Assembly: GCF_016865235.1 (NCBI RefSeq)
Contig: NZ_CP064030.1
Location: 4,154,001-4,218,000 of the forward strand
Length of the DNA stretch: 64,000 bases
Reading direction: 5' to 3'
DNA from: Dyella caseinilytica
Lineage (GTDB): Bacteria > Pseudomonadota > Gammaproteobacteria > Xanthomonadales > Rhodanobacteraceae
Shown here piece after piece: positions 1 through 8,533 of the stretch; the first letter of the stretch is position 1; every line of letters begins with the position of its first letter. A model generated the notes under the pieces. That model was given only the letters and a program-made list of their open reading frames with translations, ran no database searches and was not told the origin of the DNA. The translations under genes and the position numbers were made by a program.

Positions 1-197
1 AGGATCTGTTTACCAACGAAGCAGCCCGGGGCATAGGCGTGGGACGTGCGCTGATCGAAGCGGTTTACGAGCGCGCGGCAGCAGGCGGCTGCACTCGCGT
101 GTATTGGCATACGCATGAAACCAATGCCGCGGCGATGATGCTGTACGACAACGTGGCCGACAAATCGGGATTCGTGGTTTACCGCAAATCGCTCTGA
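1..197 (+). CDS. GNAT-family N-acetyltransferase, C-terminal part (5' end outside window)
   Basis: The open frame runs from the window edge to a TGA at 195-197 and encodes about 64 residues. It contains RGIGVGRALIEAVYERA, which is motif A of GNAT acetyltransferases (R/Q-x-x-G-x-G/A) and binds acetyl-CoA pyrophosphate. The following segment (TNAAAMMLYDNVADKSGFVVYRKSL) has the usual family ending. The substrate cannot be told from this fragment. The next gene converges on it. Confidence 0.8.
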   Translation, partial: DLFTNEAARGIGVGRALIEAVYERAAAGGCTRVYWHTHETNAAAMMLYDNVADKSGFVVYRKSL

Positions 198-211
198 TCC
201 GTGCTGCCATC

Positions 212-1096
212 TCACGCAACAGCAACGCGGCGCAGCCATTCGGCCAGCTGTGCCAGCACCTGGTGGCGCCCTGTTTCGGTTTCGTTGAAAAGCTCGTGGA
301 ACAGCGTATCGAAGAATCGACTGGTCAGCTGTTTGGTGGCCCAAGCCCCATCGGCAAAGTCGCGGCTGCCGGAAGGATCGACCAGCCGATCGCTACCGGC
401 AACCAGCAACAAGGTCGGCACCTTCAGACGCCATGCATCGGCGACACTCGATACGCCTGCGCGAAAGATGAAGTCCGCCACGCGCGGCGTGATAGCGCCG
501 CTGCATAGCGGATCGTTGCGGTAATCCTCGATGACCTTGGGGTCGTGAGACAGGCCATCCAGGGGCAAGCCATTGCGCAGCGGTAGATTCGGCAGCACGC
601 GTGCCAGTCCTGCGGCAAGACGACGCAGCCACACGGCTTCAAACGTTCGCAGCGCGGGCGAAGAAAGCACCAGCGCAGGCGGCTCCACCCGGCCGTCCAA
701 CACGGTACGCAAGGCCACCAGACCGCCCATGCTGTGGCCCAGCAGTAAGGGCAGCTTGCCGAAGTTGGAAGCGTAATCCCGGTAGACCACCGCCAGATCC
801 CGCAACAGATCGTCGCCATGGCGGATCGCCGCCCGCTGACCAGGGGTACGACCGTGGCCGCGCTGGTCGTAGCTGCGCACCGCATAACCGCGCGCCAGAA
901 ACCACTGCGCCAACGGTTCGTAGCGTCCACTGTGCTCACCCAACCCGTGCACGATCAGTACGGCATCGCGCGCCGCAGGATTCGGCCAGTCGCGCAGATA
1001 AAGGGACTGTCCATCCGGCATGGCCAGCCACCTTGTGCCCGCCTGCTCCGCGGCATCACCGCGCGGCACGGCATGCGTTCGCACCTGTCGCTCCAT
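212..1096 (-). CDS. Alpha/beta hydrolase, monoacylglycerol lipase / lysophospholipase-like
   Basis: This 294-residue protein is a serine hydrolase of the S33/monoglyceride-lipase type. It shows the oxyanion-hole motif HGLGEHSGRY near residue 50, the DQRGHG motif typical of lysophospholipases, and the nucleophile elbow GHSMGG near residue 120. A late Asp (AGSDRLVDP) and His complete the likely triad. There is no signal peptide, so it should be cytosolic. The ATG at 1096 is preceded by a GGGGGAG ribosome site. It probably hydrolyses monoacylglycerols or lysophospholipids, but the exact substrate is inferred from the family. Confidence 0.85.
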   Translation of the reverse strand: MERQVRTHAVPRGDAAEQAGTRWLAMPDGQSLYLRDWPNPAARDAVLIVHGLGEHSGRYEPLAQWFLARGYAVRSYDQRGHGRTPGQRAAIRHGDDLLRDLAVVYRDYASNFGKLPLLLGHSMGGLVALRTVLDGRVEPPALVLSSPALRTFEAVWLRRLAAGLARVLPNLPLRNGLPLDGLSHDPKVIEDYRNDPLCSGAITPRVADFIFRAGVSSVADAWRLKVPTLLLVAGSDRLVDPSGSRDFADGAWATKQLTSRFFDTLFHELFNETETGRHQVLAQLAEWLRRVAVA

Positions 1097-1807
1097 AAGC
1101 TCCCCCGTAGCTAAGCCTGCTTACCTTACCGCTGCATGCATGCGCCGGGAAGCTGGCTGAACGACGAAGCAGACCGGCTTGGCTGGAAGCGCCGACAGAT
1201 GCCGGAATAACGTGAGATTGCCCGGCCACCCGCCTTCCGCCGTATCACTTCCATGCAGGCGTTCGATCATCAGCCCGGCAGAGGATATTCAACTCATGAC
1301 TTTGTGCATTCGGCACAAATGGCGGAGTTCTGGTTAGCCGCTCTATAAACAATTAAGAAAACTTTCCCAAGCCTGACAATAATTTCGATTTTGATAATTT
1401 TTACCAATTAAAACAGTCCGGTTTATTTTCAGCCTTCTTGTGCGAATTCCTTAATCATCTGTAAATAAAATGTCTAGGCAGCCATTTTTAGCCTTTTTCA
1501 ACGCTTCGTGAAGACGAATTTCACATATTGAACACATGCTCCAGACGCTCTACGTTCACAATAAATACCGCGTTAAAAGTCATTATCTCTCGGGCTCTGG
1601 GGCTGCACGTTCGGAGAACCCAAAAGGCGCATCTTTGTATTCACGAAAAACAAGTCAAACGACACGAAGTGCGGAGGGATTCGTAGGACCTTGGTAAAGG
1701 CTTACCAAGTTGCTGGTGTTTAACAGGCCGCATCGGCTGCATGAAGCTGGCGGCGTTTGATCCCCCCCGGACAAGCGTCGATATCACATATAAAGAGGAG
1801 ACACCTC
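1097..1807. other. Gene-free AT-rich leader upstream of the OmpA-family gene
   Basis: About 710 bases hold no convincing gene. The part from about 1300 to 1560 is clearly AT-richer than its surroundings, with runs such as AATTTTTACCAATTAAAAC. It probably contains the promoter of the outer-membrane gene at 1808 and a long untranslated leader, but I could not pick one -35/-10 pair with confidence. Confidence 0.5.
1690..1709 (+). promoter_or_regulatory. Perfect hairpin in the leader of the OmpA-family gene
   Basis: CTTGGTAA and TTACCAAG form an 8-bp perfect inverted repeat around the loop AGGC, about 100 bases upstream of the start codon. No T-run follows, so it is not a simple terminator. It may be an operator or a 5'-UTR stem that tunes outer-membrane protein synthesis. 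Confidence 0.35.
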
Positions 1808-2938
1808 ATGAAACGTAGGAGTCTGTATTTTTTGATTGCTCTTGCTTTGGGCGGCGCGGGTGTCGTGCATGCGCAAGACAATACGTCGACTGCCCCCCCA
1901 GGCAGCTCGAGCAGTGACGTCAGTACCACCAGTTACGACGACCGCTGGTATGTCGGCCCGACGGTCGGCTACTACCACAACGACACCAAGCGGCTCACCA
2001 ACAAGAATCAGATCTACTATGGTCTGGTAGTCGGCAAGTTCATTTCCCCGAATGTATCGATCGACATCTTCGCCGATCGTACCCGCCGCACCTTCCGCAG
2101 CTATCTCGATGCCGGCCGCTGGTCCAGCAACAACCTGGGTGTCGACGCACGCTATTACTTCCTCGATTGGAACGCATGGCGTCCCTACCTGGTTGGCGGC
2201 ATCATGGCTAGCCAACACATCAACTCCTTCGACCACAAGATCGATCCTGCGGCCGAAGGCGGTGTCGGTCTCTCCAAGACAATTACCCAGAACATCGACA
2301 TCCGTGGCGAAGTCAAATACCGCTACGACTGGGATGACAAGACCTTCCCGCAGCGCAATGGCTATGGCGATGCCATGGTCGACTTCATGGTGCTATTCCG
2401 TCTTGGCCCTCCGCCGGCGCCGGCCGCACCGCCGCCGCCACCGCCGCCGCCGCAGCCTGACTGCTCCAAGCAGTTCCGCAACGGCGTGAACCTGTGCGAC
2501 AACAAGTGCCCGGATCTGCCGGAAGGCACGATCGTCGGTCCGGATGGTTGCCCGCAGAAGGTGGTGATCGACCTGAAGGGCGTGAACTTCAAGTTCGACC
2601 GTCCGAAGAAGGGCGAGACCAACATCGAACCGACCCTGGCAGTGCCGGCATCCGATTCGATGGCGATCCTGGATCAGGCGGTGGATACGCTCAAGCGCTA
2701 TCCGCAGGTGCATGTCACCGTTGCCGGTTACACCGACAGCGTGGGCACGGCCGCTTACAACCAGGGCCTGTCGGAGCGTCGTGCGAAGATCGTGTACGAC
2801 TACCTGACGGCGCATGGCATCGACCCGAGTCGTCTGGATGGTCCGATCGGTCACGGCTTGAACGACCCGATCGACACCAACAAGACCGCTGCCGGTCGCG
2901 CACGCAACCGTCGCACCGAACTGCAGGTTCAGCAGTAA
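1808..2938 (+). CDS. OmpA-family outer membrane protein
   Basis: The ATG at 1808 follows an AAGAGGAG ribosome site and starts a signal peptide (MKRRSLYFLIALALGGAG...VHA) cleaved before QDNTS. The mature protein of about 355 residues has an N-terminal beta-barrel, a proline-rich hinge (PPPAPAAPPPPPPPP) and a C-terminal OmpA domain. That domain keeps the peptidoglycan-binding motif (VAGYTDSVGTAAYNQGLSERR, then RARNRRTEL). It should anchor the outer membrane to peptidoglycan. Four cysteines lie after the hinge (PDCSK...NLCDNKCPD...DGCPQ). An upstream in-frame start at 1757 was rejected because it lacks a ribosome site. Confidence 0.93.
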   Translation: MKRRSLYFLIALALGGAGVVHAQDNTSTAPPGSSSSDVSTTSYDDRWYVGPTVGYYHNDTKRLTNKNQIYYGLVVGKFISPNVSIDIFADRTRRTFRSYLDAGRWSSNNLGVDARYYFLDWNAWRPYLVGGIMASQHINSFDHKIDPAAEGGVGLSKTITQNIDIRGEVKYRYDWDDKTFPQRNGYGDAMVDFMVLFRLGPPPAPAAPPPPPPPPQPDCSKQFRNGVNLCDNKCPDLPEGTIVGPDGCPQKVVIDLKGVNFKFDRPKKGETNIEPTLAVPASDSMAILDQAVDTLKRYPQVHVTVAGYTDSVGTAAYNQGLSERRAKIVYDYLTAHGIDPSRLDGPIGHGLNDPIDTNKTAAGRARNRRTELQVQQ

Positions 2939-2958
2939 TCGGAAGTCTGCAAGGCGTT

Positions 2959-2991
2959 ATGAAAAAGCCCGGCTTATGCCGGGCTTTTTCT
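2959..2991 (+). terminator. Rho-independent terminator after the OmpA-family gene
   Basis: AAAAAGCCCGGC and GCCGGGCTTTTT form a strong stem with a short TTAT loop, ending in a T-run. It also points the other way and could serve the convergent arsH gene. Confidence 0.85.
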
Positions 2992-3018
2992 TTTCTGTGA
3001 GACAACTCAACGCCGTCA

Positions 3019-3831
3019 CTAACACGCACCCGCAGCGCAACAGTTGCGCGCCTTGGCATGAGAAACCGACACAGCCTCTGCTGGCGGCGCCTCTGTTTCG
3101 GTTAACGTCGAAGTTTCGGTGATCGCTGCGGCCTCTGATAACGCACGGGCTTCTGCAGCACCTTTGCGTTCGCTGTAGCGATCGACCAGATAGTCGCTGC
3201 GATCACGTACCATCAAAGTGAATTTCAACAACTCCTCCATGACATCCACCACACGGTCATAGAACGGCGAAGGCTTCATCCGGCCGTTCTCATCGAATTC
3301 CTGCCAGGCCTTGGCCACCGATGACTGATTCGGGATGGTCACCATGCGCATCCAGCGGCCGAGCACGCGCAGCGCATTGACGACATTGAAGGATTGCGAA
3401 CCGCCACTGACCTGCATCACGGCCAATGTTCGTCCCTGCGTGGGTCGAACGCTGCCTTCCTCAAGCGGCAGCCAATCGATCTGGTTTTTGAATACGCCAG
3501 TGACGGAGCCATGACGCTCAGGGCTTACCCAGACCTGCCCTTCCGACCATAGTGACAGCGCACGCAACTCCTGCACCTTGGGATGGCTGGCCGGCACGCT
3601 GTCGAGGATCGGCAATTCGTGTGGATCGAACACACGAGTTTCCGCGCCGAAGTGTTGAAGAATGCGCTCAGCCTCAAGGGCCAGTTTTCGACTGAATGAC
3701 TGGGGCCGCAAGGATCCGTAAAGGATCAGAATGCGCGGCGGATGAGTGGAGCCCGATGGCAATGACAGCTTTTCCGAGCTGGGGCTATCGAGTAATTCGG
3801 TGCTGACGTACGGCAGATCAGGGAGGGACAT
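3019..3831 (-). CDS. arsH: ArsH-type NADPH-dependent FMN reductase with a Cys-rich tail
   Basis: This protein of about 270 residues is ArsH, a flavodoxin-fold oxidoreductase of arsenic operons reported to oxidise organoarsenicals or detoxify them with NADPH. Family signatures are ILYGSLRPQSFSRK (FMN-phosphate loop), SPERHGSVTGVFKNQIDWLP, QVSGGSQSFN and the conserved RMVTIPNQSSVAKAWQEFDE. The ATG at 3831 (MSLPDLPYVS) was chosen from family alignment; an in-frame ATG at 3855 is possible. After the usual end (VDRYSERK) there is an unusual tail of roughly 45 residues ending NCCAAGAC. It is divergent from arsC. Confidence 0.9.
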   Translation of the reverse strand: MSLPDLPYVSTELLDSPSSEKLSLPSGSTHPPRILILYGSLRPQSFSRKLALEAERILQHFGAETRVFDPHELPILDSVPASHPKVQELRALSLWSEGQVWVSPERHGSVTGVFKNQIDWLPLEEGSVRPTQGRTLAVMQVSGGSQSFNVVNALRVLGRWMRMVTIPNQSSVAKAWQEFDENGRMKPSPFYDRVVDVMEELLKFTLMVRDRSDYLVDRYSERKGAAEARALSEAAAITETSTLTETEAPPAEAVSVSHAKARNCCAAGAC

Positions 3832-3927
3832 AGAGCGGCCTGGGTTCAGTTGCATCGCTTCTATGATTCTATCATTATGGAAATGTCGAATAGAAATCTT
3901 AATACCCCGTCTTCGGACCCATGGCCC
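3832..3927. promoter_or_regulatory. Divergent arsH/arsC promoter region with an inverted repeat
   Basis: The short gap between the two ars genes contains ATGAT-TCT-ATCAT (3863-3875), a perfect 5-bp inverted repeat in an AT-rich stretch. It is the best candidate for an ArsR operator controlling both directions. The assignment is inferred from position. Confidence 0.4.
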
Positions 3928-4443
3928 ATGCACCCTTGTCGCGTTCTTTTCATTTGTACGGGCAACTCCGCCCGCAGCATCCTCTCGGAAGCCACGCTCA
4001 ATCATCTCGGCAAAGGGCGGTTTGAGGCTTTTAGCGCAGGCAGCCAGCCTACGGGTCGGGTCAACCCCTACGCCCTGGAGGAACTCGTCAGCGCGGGTAT
4101 CTCTACAGCAAACCTCTCGAGCAAGTCCTGGGATCGATTCGTCGATGAAGGGGTGCCGCCGCTCGATATCGTGATCACGGTATGCGATAGCGCGGCGAAG
4201 GAGCCATGTCCCGTCCTCTTTGGGGATTTCGTGCGCACGCATTGGGGCCTTTCCGATCCGGCAGCAGTACAGGGCAACGCCATCGCGATCAGTCAAGCGT
4301 TTCAGCACGCGCATGCGTTGATCACCTACCGCTTGATGGCGCTGCTGAACTTGCCGGTCGAGTCCATGACGCACGACGAACTCCAGCACGCGCTCGATCG
4401 CATCGGTGCGATTGGTGACGATGAGCAGGAAGACATCGCATGA
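3928..4443 (+). CDS. arsC: Arsenate reductase, low-molecular-weight phosphatase family (ArsC)
   Basis: The protein of about 171 residues has the P-loop CTGNSARS (CX5R) at its N-terminus. Further motifs are FSAGSQPTGRVNPYALEELV, the catalytic-Asp region LDIVITVCDSAAKEPCP with two cysteines, and HWGLSDPAA. This matches thioredoxin- or mycothiol-type arsenate reductases that convert arsenate to arsenite. I chose the ATG at 3928 because it puts the P-loop at the usual distance; in-frame ATGs at 3877 and 3883 would add up to 17 residues but lie inside the promoter region. The stop overlaps a small downstream ATG. Confidence 0.88.
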   Translation: MHPCRVLFICTGNSARSILSEATLNHLGKGRFEAFSAGSQPTGRVNPYALEELVSAGISTANLSSKSWDRFVDEGVPPLDIVITVCDSAAKEPCPVLFGDFVRTHWGLSDPAAVQGNAIAISQAFQHAHALITYRLMALLNLPVESMTHDELQHALDRIGAIGDDEQEDIA

Positions 4444-4583
4444 GTACGGTAGGCACCGAGGCAACAACAACCGCACATCAAAACCGGCGCAAATCCGCTT
4501 TTTTGAGCACAATCTCAGGCGGTTTTCGCTACCGAGTCAGCTGGCCGCGATCGGTGACGCCGCGTTACGCCACGGCAGATTGA
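4440..4583 (+). other. Small open frame of 47 codons overlapping the arsC stop; status unclear
   Basis: An ATG at 4440 overlaps the arsC TGA in the ATGA arrangement typical of coupled genes, and the frame runs to a TGA at 4581-4583. The peptide (MSTVGTEATTTAHQNRRKSA...) has no domain that I recognise. It could be a real small gene, a relic of the missing arsenite exporter, or chance. Confidence 0.25.
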
Positions 4584-4657
4584 TCCACCATCAGACCAAG
4601 CTATTACACTGCGTTCGCGCTTCCTCACCTTTTCATTCACATAGTGCAATCCGCATC

Positions 4658-5026
4658 ATGCAGAACAAACAAGCCATTACGATTCTTTCAGCGCTCGCTC
4701 AAGAGTCGAGGCTGGCGGTGTATCGGTTGCTGATCGAGCACGCACCTGAGGGTCTGGCGGCCAGCGTGATTGCAGAAAAGTTGGGGCTAGCTAATGCGAC
4801 GCTCTCTTTCCACCTCAAAGAGCTATCCCACGCAGGCCTGGTGATCAGTCGGCAGGATGGTCGCTTTATCTATTACACGCCGGTAATCGAAGCGATGAAC
4901 GATCTGATTGGCTACCTGACCGATCATTGCTGCAGTCAGAGCCAGACGCATTGTGCGGTTGGCCCGACGTCGTGCAAACCTGCCAAGACTGCCGGCAAGA
5001 CGCGGCGAAAAGTGTCTGCCTCTTAA
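4658..5026 (+). CDS. arsR: ArsR-family arsenic-responsive repressor
   Basis: The protein of about 122 residues is a winged-helix repressor. The recognition region is VIAEKLGLANATLSFHLKELSHAGLV followed by the wing SRQDGRFIYYTP. The arsenite-binding thiols appear to sit at the C-terminus (DHCCSQSQTHC, then SCKPAK) rather than in the helix as in E. coli ArsR. It should release DNA when arsenite binds. The start at 4658 (MQNKQAITILSALAQ) fits family length; longer upstream frames are not supported. It lies downstream of arsC, in the same direction. Confidence 0.88.
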   Translation: MQNKQAITILSALAQESRLAVYRLLIEHAPEGLAASVIAEKLGLANATLSFHLKELSHAGLVISRQDGRFIYYTPVIEAMNDLIGYLTDHCCSQSQTHCAVGPTSCKPAKTAGKTRRKVSAS

Positions 5027-5188
5027 TCGGTTTGCCCGGGGCCGCGGATATCTGGACAGATCTGCTGGGCGCCCATCGAAGTTTGCCCGGTCAGCGAGGC
5101 CCGTAAGGCCAGCCGATCACTCAAAAAGACCGCGCTCGAACCCACATGCCCCACGGATTGCCTGGCGGCCCTTTCCCAGCTTGCGTAT

Positions 5189-5208
5189 TGTACCTACTAG
5201 TATGTACA
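5189..5208. promoter_or_regulatory. Operator-like palindrome upstream of the TetR gene at 5218
   Basis: TGTACCTACTAGTATGTACA is a 20-bp palindrome with 9 of 10 positions paired, ending 10 bases before the ATG. Its size and place fit a TetR operator used for autorepression. Confidence 0.65.
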
Positions 5209-5217
5209 GTAGCGCGC

Positions 5218-5802
5218 ATGGATACCAGAGAACGTTTGATTGAGAGCGCCCAGGAACTGTTATGGGAGCGGGGCTATGTGGGTATGAGTCCCAAAGCCAT
5301 TCAGGACAGGGCTTCCGCCGGGCAAGGCAGCATGTACCACCACTTTGAAAACAAGGCAGCGCTCGCGTCAGCCGCCATTACGCGAAGCGCCGAGCAACTG
5401 TACGAGTCGGCGCAGCAAGAATTTTCACAGCCTAGCTCCGCGCTCGATCGCATCGTTTCCTACCTCAATCGCGAGCGGGACGCACTGCGAGGTTGTCGCA
5501 TTGGAAGGCTGACTCAGGATCCAGAAATCATTGCAGACCCGCAACTGAGACAACCCGTTCAAGAGATGTTCGCGAAGCTGACACAGGAACTGATCGCTCT
5601 CATTGAGGAAGGCCAAAGGACCGGAGAATTTCGCTCGGAGATAAATCCGGAAGACACGGCCTCGACCATTCTCGCGGTTCTCCAGGGTGCTTATGTCCTG
5701 GCGCGCGCCGCGAATTCTGCTGAACCGTTCCATCGCGCGATCACGGGAGCGATCTCCCTCTTGAAGCAGCAAGGTGACGTCAAACGCGCTTCGCGAAAGT
5801 GA
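5218..5802 (+). CDS. TetR/AcrR-family transcriptional regulator
   Basis: The 194-residue protein starts with the TetR helix-turn-helix (TRERLIESAQELLWERGYVGMSPKAIQDRASAGQGSMYHHFENKAALA), where YHHF is the family hallmark. The ligand-binding C-terminal domain has no recognisable specificity; its C-terminal region (ASTILAVLQGAYVLARA) resembles the TetR_C family. The ATG at 5218 is directly preceded by the 20-bp palindrome, so the longer upstream start is unlikely. The downstream M61 peptidase gene begins 69 bases after the stop and may be its target. Confidence 0.88.
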   Translation: MDTRERLIESAQELLWERGYVGMSPKAIQDRASAGQGSMYHHFENKAALASAAITRSAEQLYESAQQEFSQPSSALDRIVSYLNRERDALRGCRIGRLTQDPEIIADPQLRQPVQEMFAKLTQELIALIEEGQRTGEFRSEINPEDTASTILAVLQGAYVLARAANSAEPFHRAITGAISLLKQQGDVKRASRK

Positions 5803-5871
5803 GCCTTCAACGGTGCCTTTGACAGGCCCTCAGAGAATTCTTCGATCTTGACCCATATCGGTGCCTTACGC

Positions 5872-7779
5872 ATGCCGCGCATCACTTCTTACTGCCTCAC
5901 CGCCATCTTGGCATTTACCATGAGCGCGACTTGCAGTGTTGCCTCAAGCGCGGAGCCTCCGGTTCTTCTCAAGGTCGATCTGCGCGATGCACCGCGCAAA
6001 CTCCTCCATACAACGGAGATCATTCCAGCCAAGCCTGGTCCGATGACGCTCGCCTATCCGCAATGGCTTCCGAGCGTTCACCTAGCCGGACCTATCGATC
6101 AGCAAGCCGGCTTATTTATTACCGCTCACCAGGCTGGTTCCGCAGCCGCCACGCCGATTCGTTGGGAACGCGATCCCGTTGAGCTTTACCTCTACCACAT
6201 CATGGTTCCGAAGGGCGCCAGTTCCATCGAGGTGAACTTTGACTTCATTACTGCGGCCGATGCCACAACCGGGGGAACGACCGACGCAAATATCGCGGCG
6301 CTCAATTGGAATACGGTTCTCCTGTATCCGTATGACGGGCCATCCACGGAAGTCGCCTCGATTGAGGTCACGCCGACTCTCGTCATGCCGACGGGTTGGC
6401 ATTTCGCTTCAGCTCTCCAAGCCAAAGACGTATCGGCCCCGCCTGAACTTTCAAATACCGTCACCTTTCAGACCGTCTCGCTTGAGCAGCTGGTCGATTC
6501 GCCGTTAATTTCCGGACGCTACTTTCGAGAAATTCCCTTAGCCCCAGAGATCACTCCGAAGCACTATCTCGACATGGTGGCCGACACACCGGCATCACTC
6601 CAGATCAATCAATCACGCATCGATCAGTTCAGCGAACTCGTTCGTCAGGCCGGGATTCTCTTTCACAGCCGGCACTACGATTCGTTCCATATGCTGGTCA
6701 CGTTGTCTAATCAGATCTCCGGAGACGCATTCGACCATCATCAGTCTCTCGACAATCGCAGACCGGCCGATTTCCTGACGAACGAAAGGTCTCTCACGTT
6801 GTATGGAGATTTCATTGCGCACGACTTCGTGCATAGTTGGAACGGAAAATATCGGCGTTCCATGAGCCTGATGACCGCGAACTATCAGATGCCCATCATC
6901 GGCACCGATCTTTGGATCTACGAAGGACTGACTGACTACCTTGCAGGAGTCCTCGCCGCTCGATCCGGAATCTGGACGCAGCAACAATTCCTCGATCAAT
7001 GGAGTGAGAAGGCTGCCCGCTTCGCCCACCGCCCTGGAAAAACCTGGCGTGATCTTCAAGATACGGCAACGATGGCACCGATCCTCTGGGCATCCGACGG
7101 CTCCGCCTACGAAAGCTGGCGGCTCGGCGGCTACGATTTTTATGGTGAGGGCGCGCTAATTTGGCTGGAAGTCGACACCACGATTCGCAGCGGAACCGGA
7201 GGCAAGAAATCTCTCGATGACTTCCTGGCTCTTTTTTACGGTAACGGCACTAACACTGGGCCCGACACGCTTCCTTTCACCTTCGAAAACCTCGTCAACG
7301 CGCTGAACACTGTTTATCCGCACGACTGGGCATCTTTTTTCAAAGAACGTCTCCACGAACTCACTCCCGAGGCTCCCCTGGGAGGCTTTACGCGCGGTGG
7401 ATATCGTCTGGTCTACCGAGACACACCGAATGCGTGGACCGCGCTTTCGGGCAAGAAAGATTTCGAATATTCGATCGCCATGAAGGTGCGATCGGACGGC
7501 GTCATCACCGATGTGCTCATCGGTGGCATTGCGGACAAGGCGGGCTTTGCGTCGGGCATGAAGCTCCTCTCCGTCAATGGAGCGCCCTTTTCGATCGATC
7601 AGCTGCAACGAGCGATTCGCAGTGCCAAAGGAACAACGGCCCCCATCGAGTTCGCCGTTGAAAATAGCGGAGTCGCCACGACACTCACCCTTGCGTATCA
7701 CGGCGGAGAACAGTATCCGGCTCTGGAACCGGATGTCGGAACAAAGGATCATCTCCTCGACATAGCCGCGCCGCGCTAG
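5872..7779 (+). CDS. Peptidase M61-family protein with PDZ domain; catalytic Glu replaced by Asp
   Basis: This protein of about 635 residues starts with a signal peptide (ITSYCLTAILAFTMSATCSVASSA). It then has the M61 N-terminal beta domain, the metallopeptidase domain and a C-terminal PDZ-like segment (GGIADKAGFASGMKLLSVNG). The zinc motif reads HDFVHSWNGKYRR (codons 6820-6834), where the family has HExxH. The later zinc-ligand region LWIYEGLTDYLAG is intact. Glycyl-aminopeptidase-like activity is the family norm, but here it may be reduced or lost. A paralogue with intact HEFNH lies at 33121-35022. A TTG at 5848 is an alternative start. Confidence 0.88.
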   Translation: MPRITSYCLTAILAFTMSATCSVASSAEPPVLLKVDLRDAPRKLLHTTEIIPAKPGPMTLAYPQWLPSVHLAGPIDQQAGLFITAHQAGSAAATPIRWERDPVELYLYHIMVPKGASSIEVNFDFITAADATTGGTTDANIAALNWNTVLLYPYDGPSTEVASIEVTPTLVMPTGWHFASALQAKDVSAPPELSNTVTFQTVSLEQLVDSPLISGRYFREIPLAPEITPKHYLDMVADTPASLQINQSRIDQFSELVRQAGILFHSRHYDSFHMLVTLSNQISGDAFDHHQSLDNRRPADFLTNERSLTLYGDFIAHDFVHSWNGKYRRSMSLMTANYQMPIIGTDLWIYEGLTDYLAGVLAARSGIWTQQQFLDQWSEKAARFAHRPGKTWRDLQDTATMAPILWASDGSAYESWRLGGYDFYGEGALIWLEVDTTIRSGTGGKKSLDDFLALFYGNGTNTGPDTLPFTFENLVNALNTVYPHDWASFFKERLHELTPEAPLGGFTRGGYRLVYRDTPNAWTALSGKKDFEYSIAMKVRSDGVITDVLIGGIADKAGFASGMKLLSVNGAPFSIDQLQRAIRSAKGTTAPIEFAVENSGVATTLTLAYHGGEQYPALEPDVGTKDHLLDIAAPR

Positions 7780-7855
7780 CGGCTTTGCGAGCTTTACCGA
7801 CGCGGATCAACGCGGCCCGTTTGTCCGCTTACCTGAAAGAACCAAATCGAATGAC

Positions 7856-8455
7856 CTATGCCCGGCTAAGCTGCGCAATAGCATTATCGGCAACATCCTT
7901 GAAAAATGCGGTATCGCCAAACGCTCGTGCGGCCAGCATCGCGCCGTAGATGAGAGATACCAGCGTCTTAGCCTCCGACTTGACAGTGCTCCTGAGCTTG
8001 AGCTGTTTGCTTTTGACGCCTGACTCAAGCACGTCTTCAAGCCACTGGTCGAAATTCACGAAATACGCGCGCACCTCCTGCGCTACGTCGTCCGGTAGTG
8101 CGGGAAGCTCCGCACCCAGCATGCCTGCAATGCAAAACGGTGCACTATCGTCCGCGATGCACCGTTCCCAATAACCGACGTAGGCCCGCAACCGGGCCAG
8201 AGGATCGGCGCCGCTCGCCTGCAACGCTGCCATATCGGTATCGAACATCTCTCGATGCTGCCTTACCACCGCAATGGCCAGATCCGTCTTGGTGGGAAAG
8301 TGGTGATGGATGCTCGCCTTGCGGATGTTGATGGCATCGGAGATGTCGGCATAGCTAAAGCCGCTGTAACCCCGCCGCATGATGAGCTGGCGCGCCGCTT
8401 CGAGGATCTTCCCGGCGGTGATCTCTCCGCTGTTAGTCATGCGAATATCTACCAT
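7856..8455 (-). CDS. TetR/AcrR-family transcriptional regulator
   Basis: The 199-residue protein has the TetR N-terminal domain (KILEAARQLIMRRGYSGFSYADISDAINIRKASIHHHFPTKTDLA). The C-terminal part (SAPFCIAGMLGAELPALPDDV) resembles the TetR_C family found in AcrR/NemR-like repressors. It is divergent from the secreted hydrolase at 8615. Two copies of an ACCAACTAG-type operator lie in the gap, one over its own start codon, which suggests it represses itself and the hydrolase. Confidence 0.88.
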   Translation of the reverse strand: MVDIRMTNSGEITAGKILEAARQLIMRRGYSGFSYADISDAINIRKASIHHHFPTKTDLAIAVVRQHREMFDTDMAALQASGADPLARLRAYVGYWERCIADDSAPFCIAGMLGAELPALPDDVAQEVRAYFVNFDQWLEDVLESGVKSKQLKLRSTVKSEAKTLVSLIYGAMLAARAFGDTAFFKDVADNAIAQLSRA

Positions 8456-8464
8456 CTAGTTGGT
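8451..8464. promoter_or_regulatory. TetR operator copy 1 (overlaps the TetR start codon)
   Basis: ACCATCTAGTTGGT is a 14-bp near-palindrome with 12 of 14 positions symmetric. It includes the start codon of the minus-strand TetR gene. Its right half matches the second copy at 8534-8547. Confidence 0.55.
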
Positions 8465-8533
8465 TGAATACCTATAAGTCTATATCCAGTAAGGGAATTT
8501 TTCCAGGGGCAGAAAGTGCTTGCGTCATATTCT

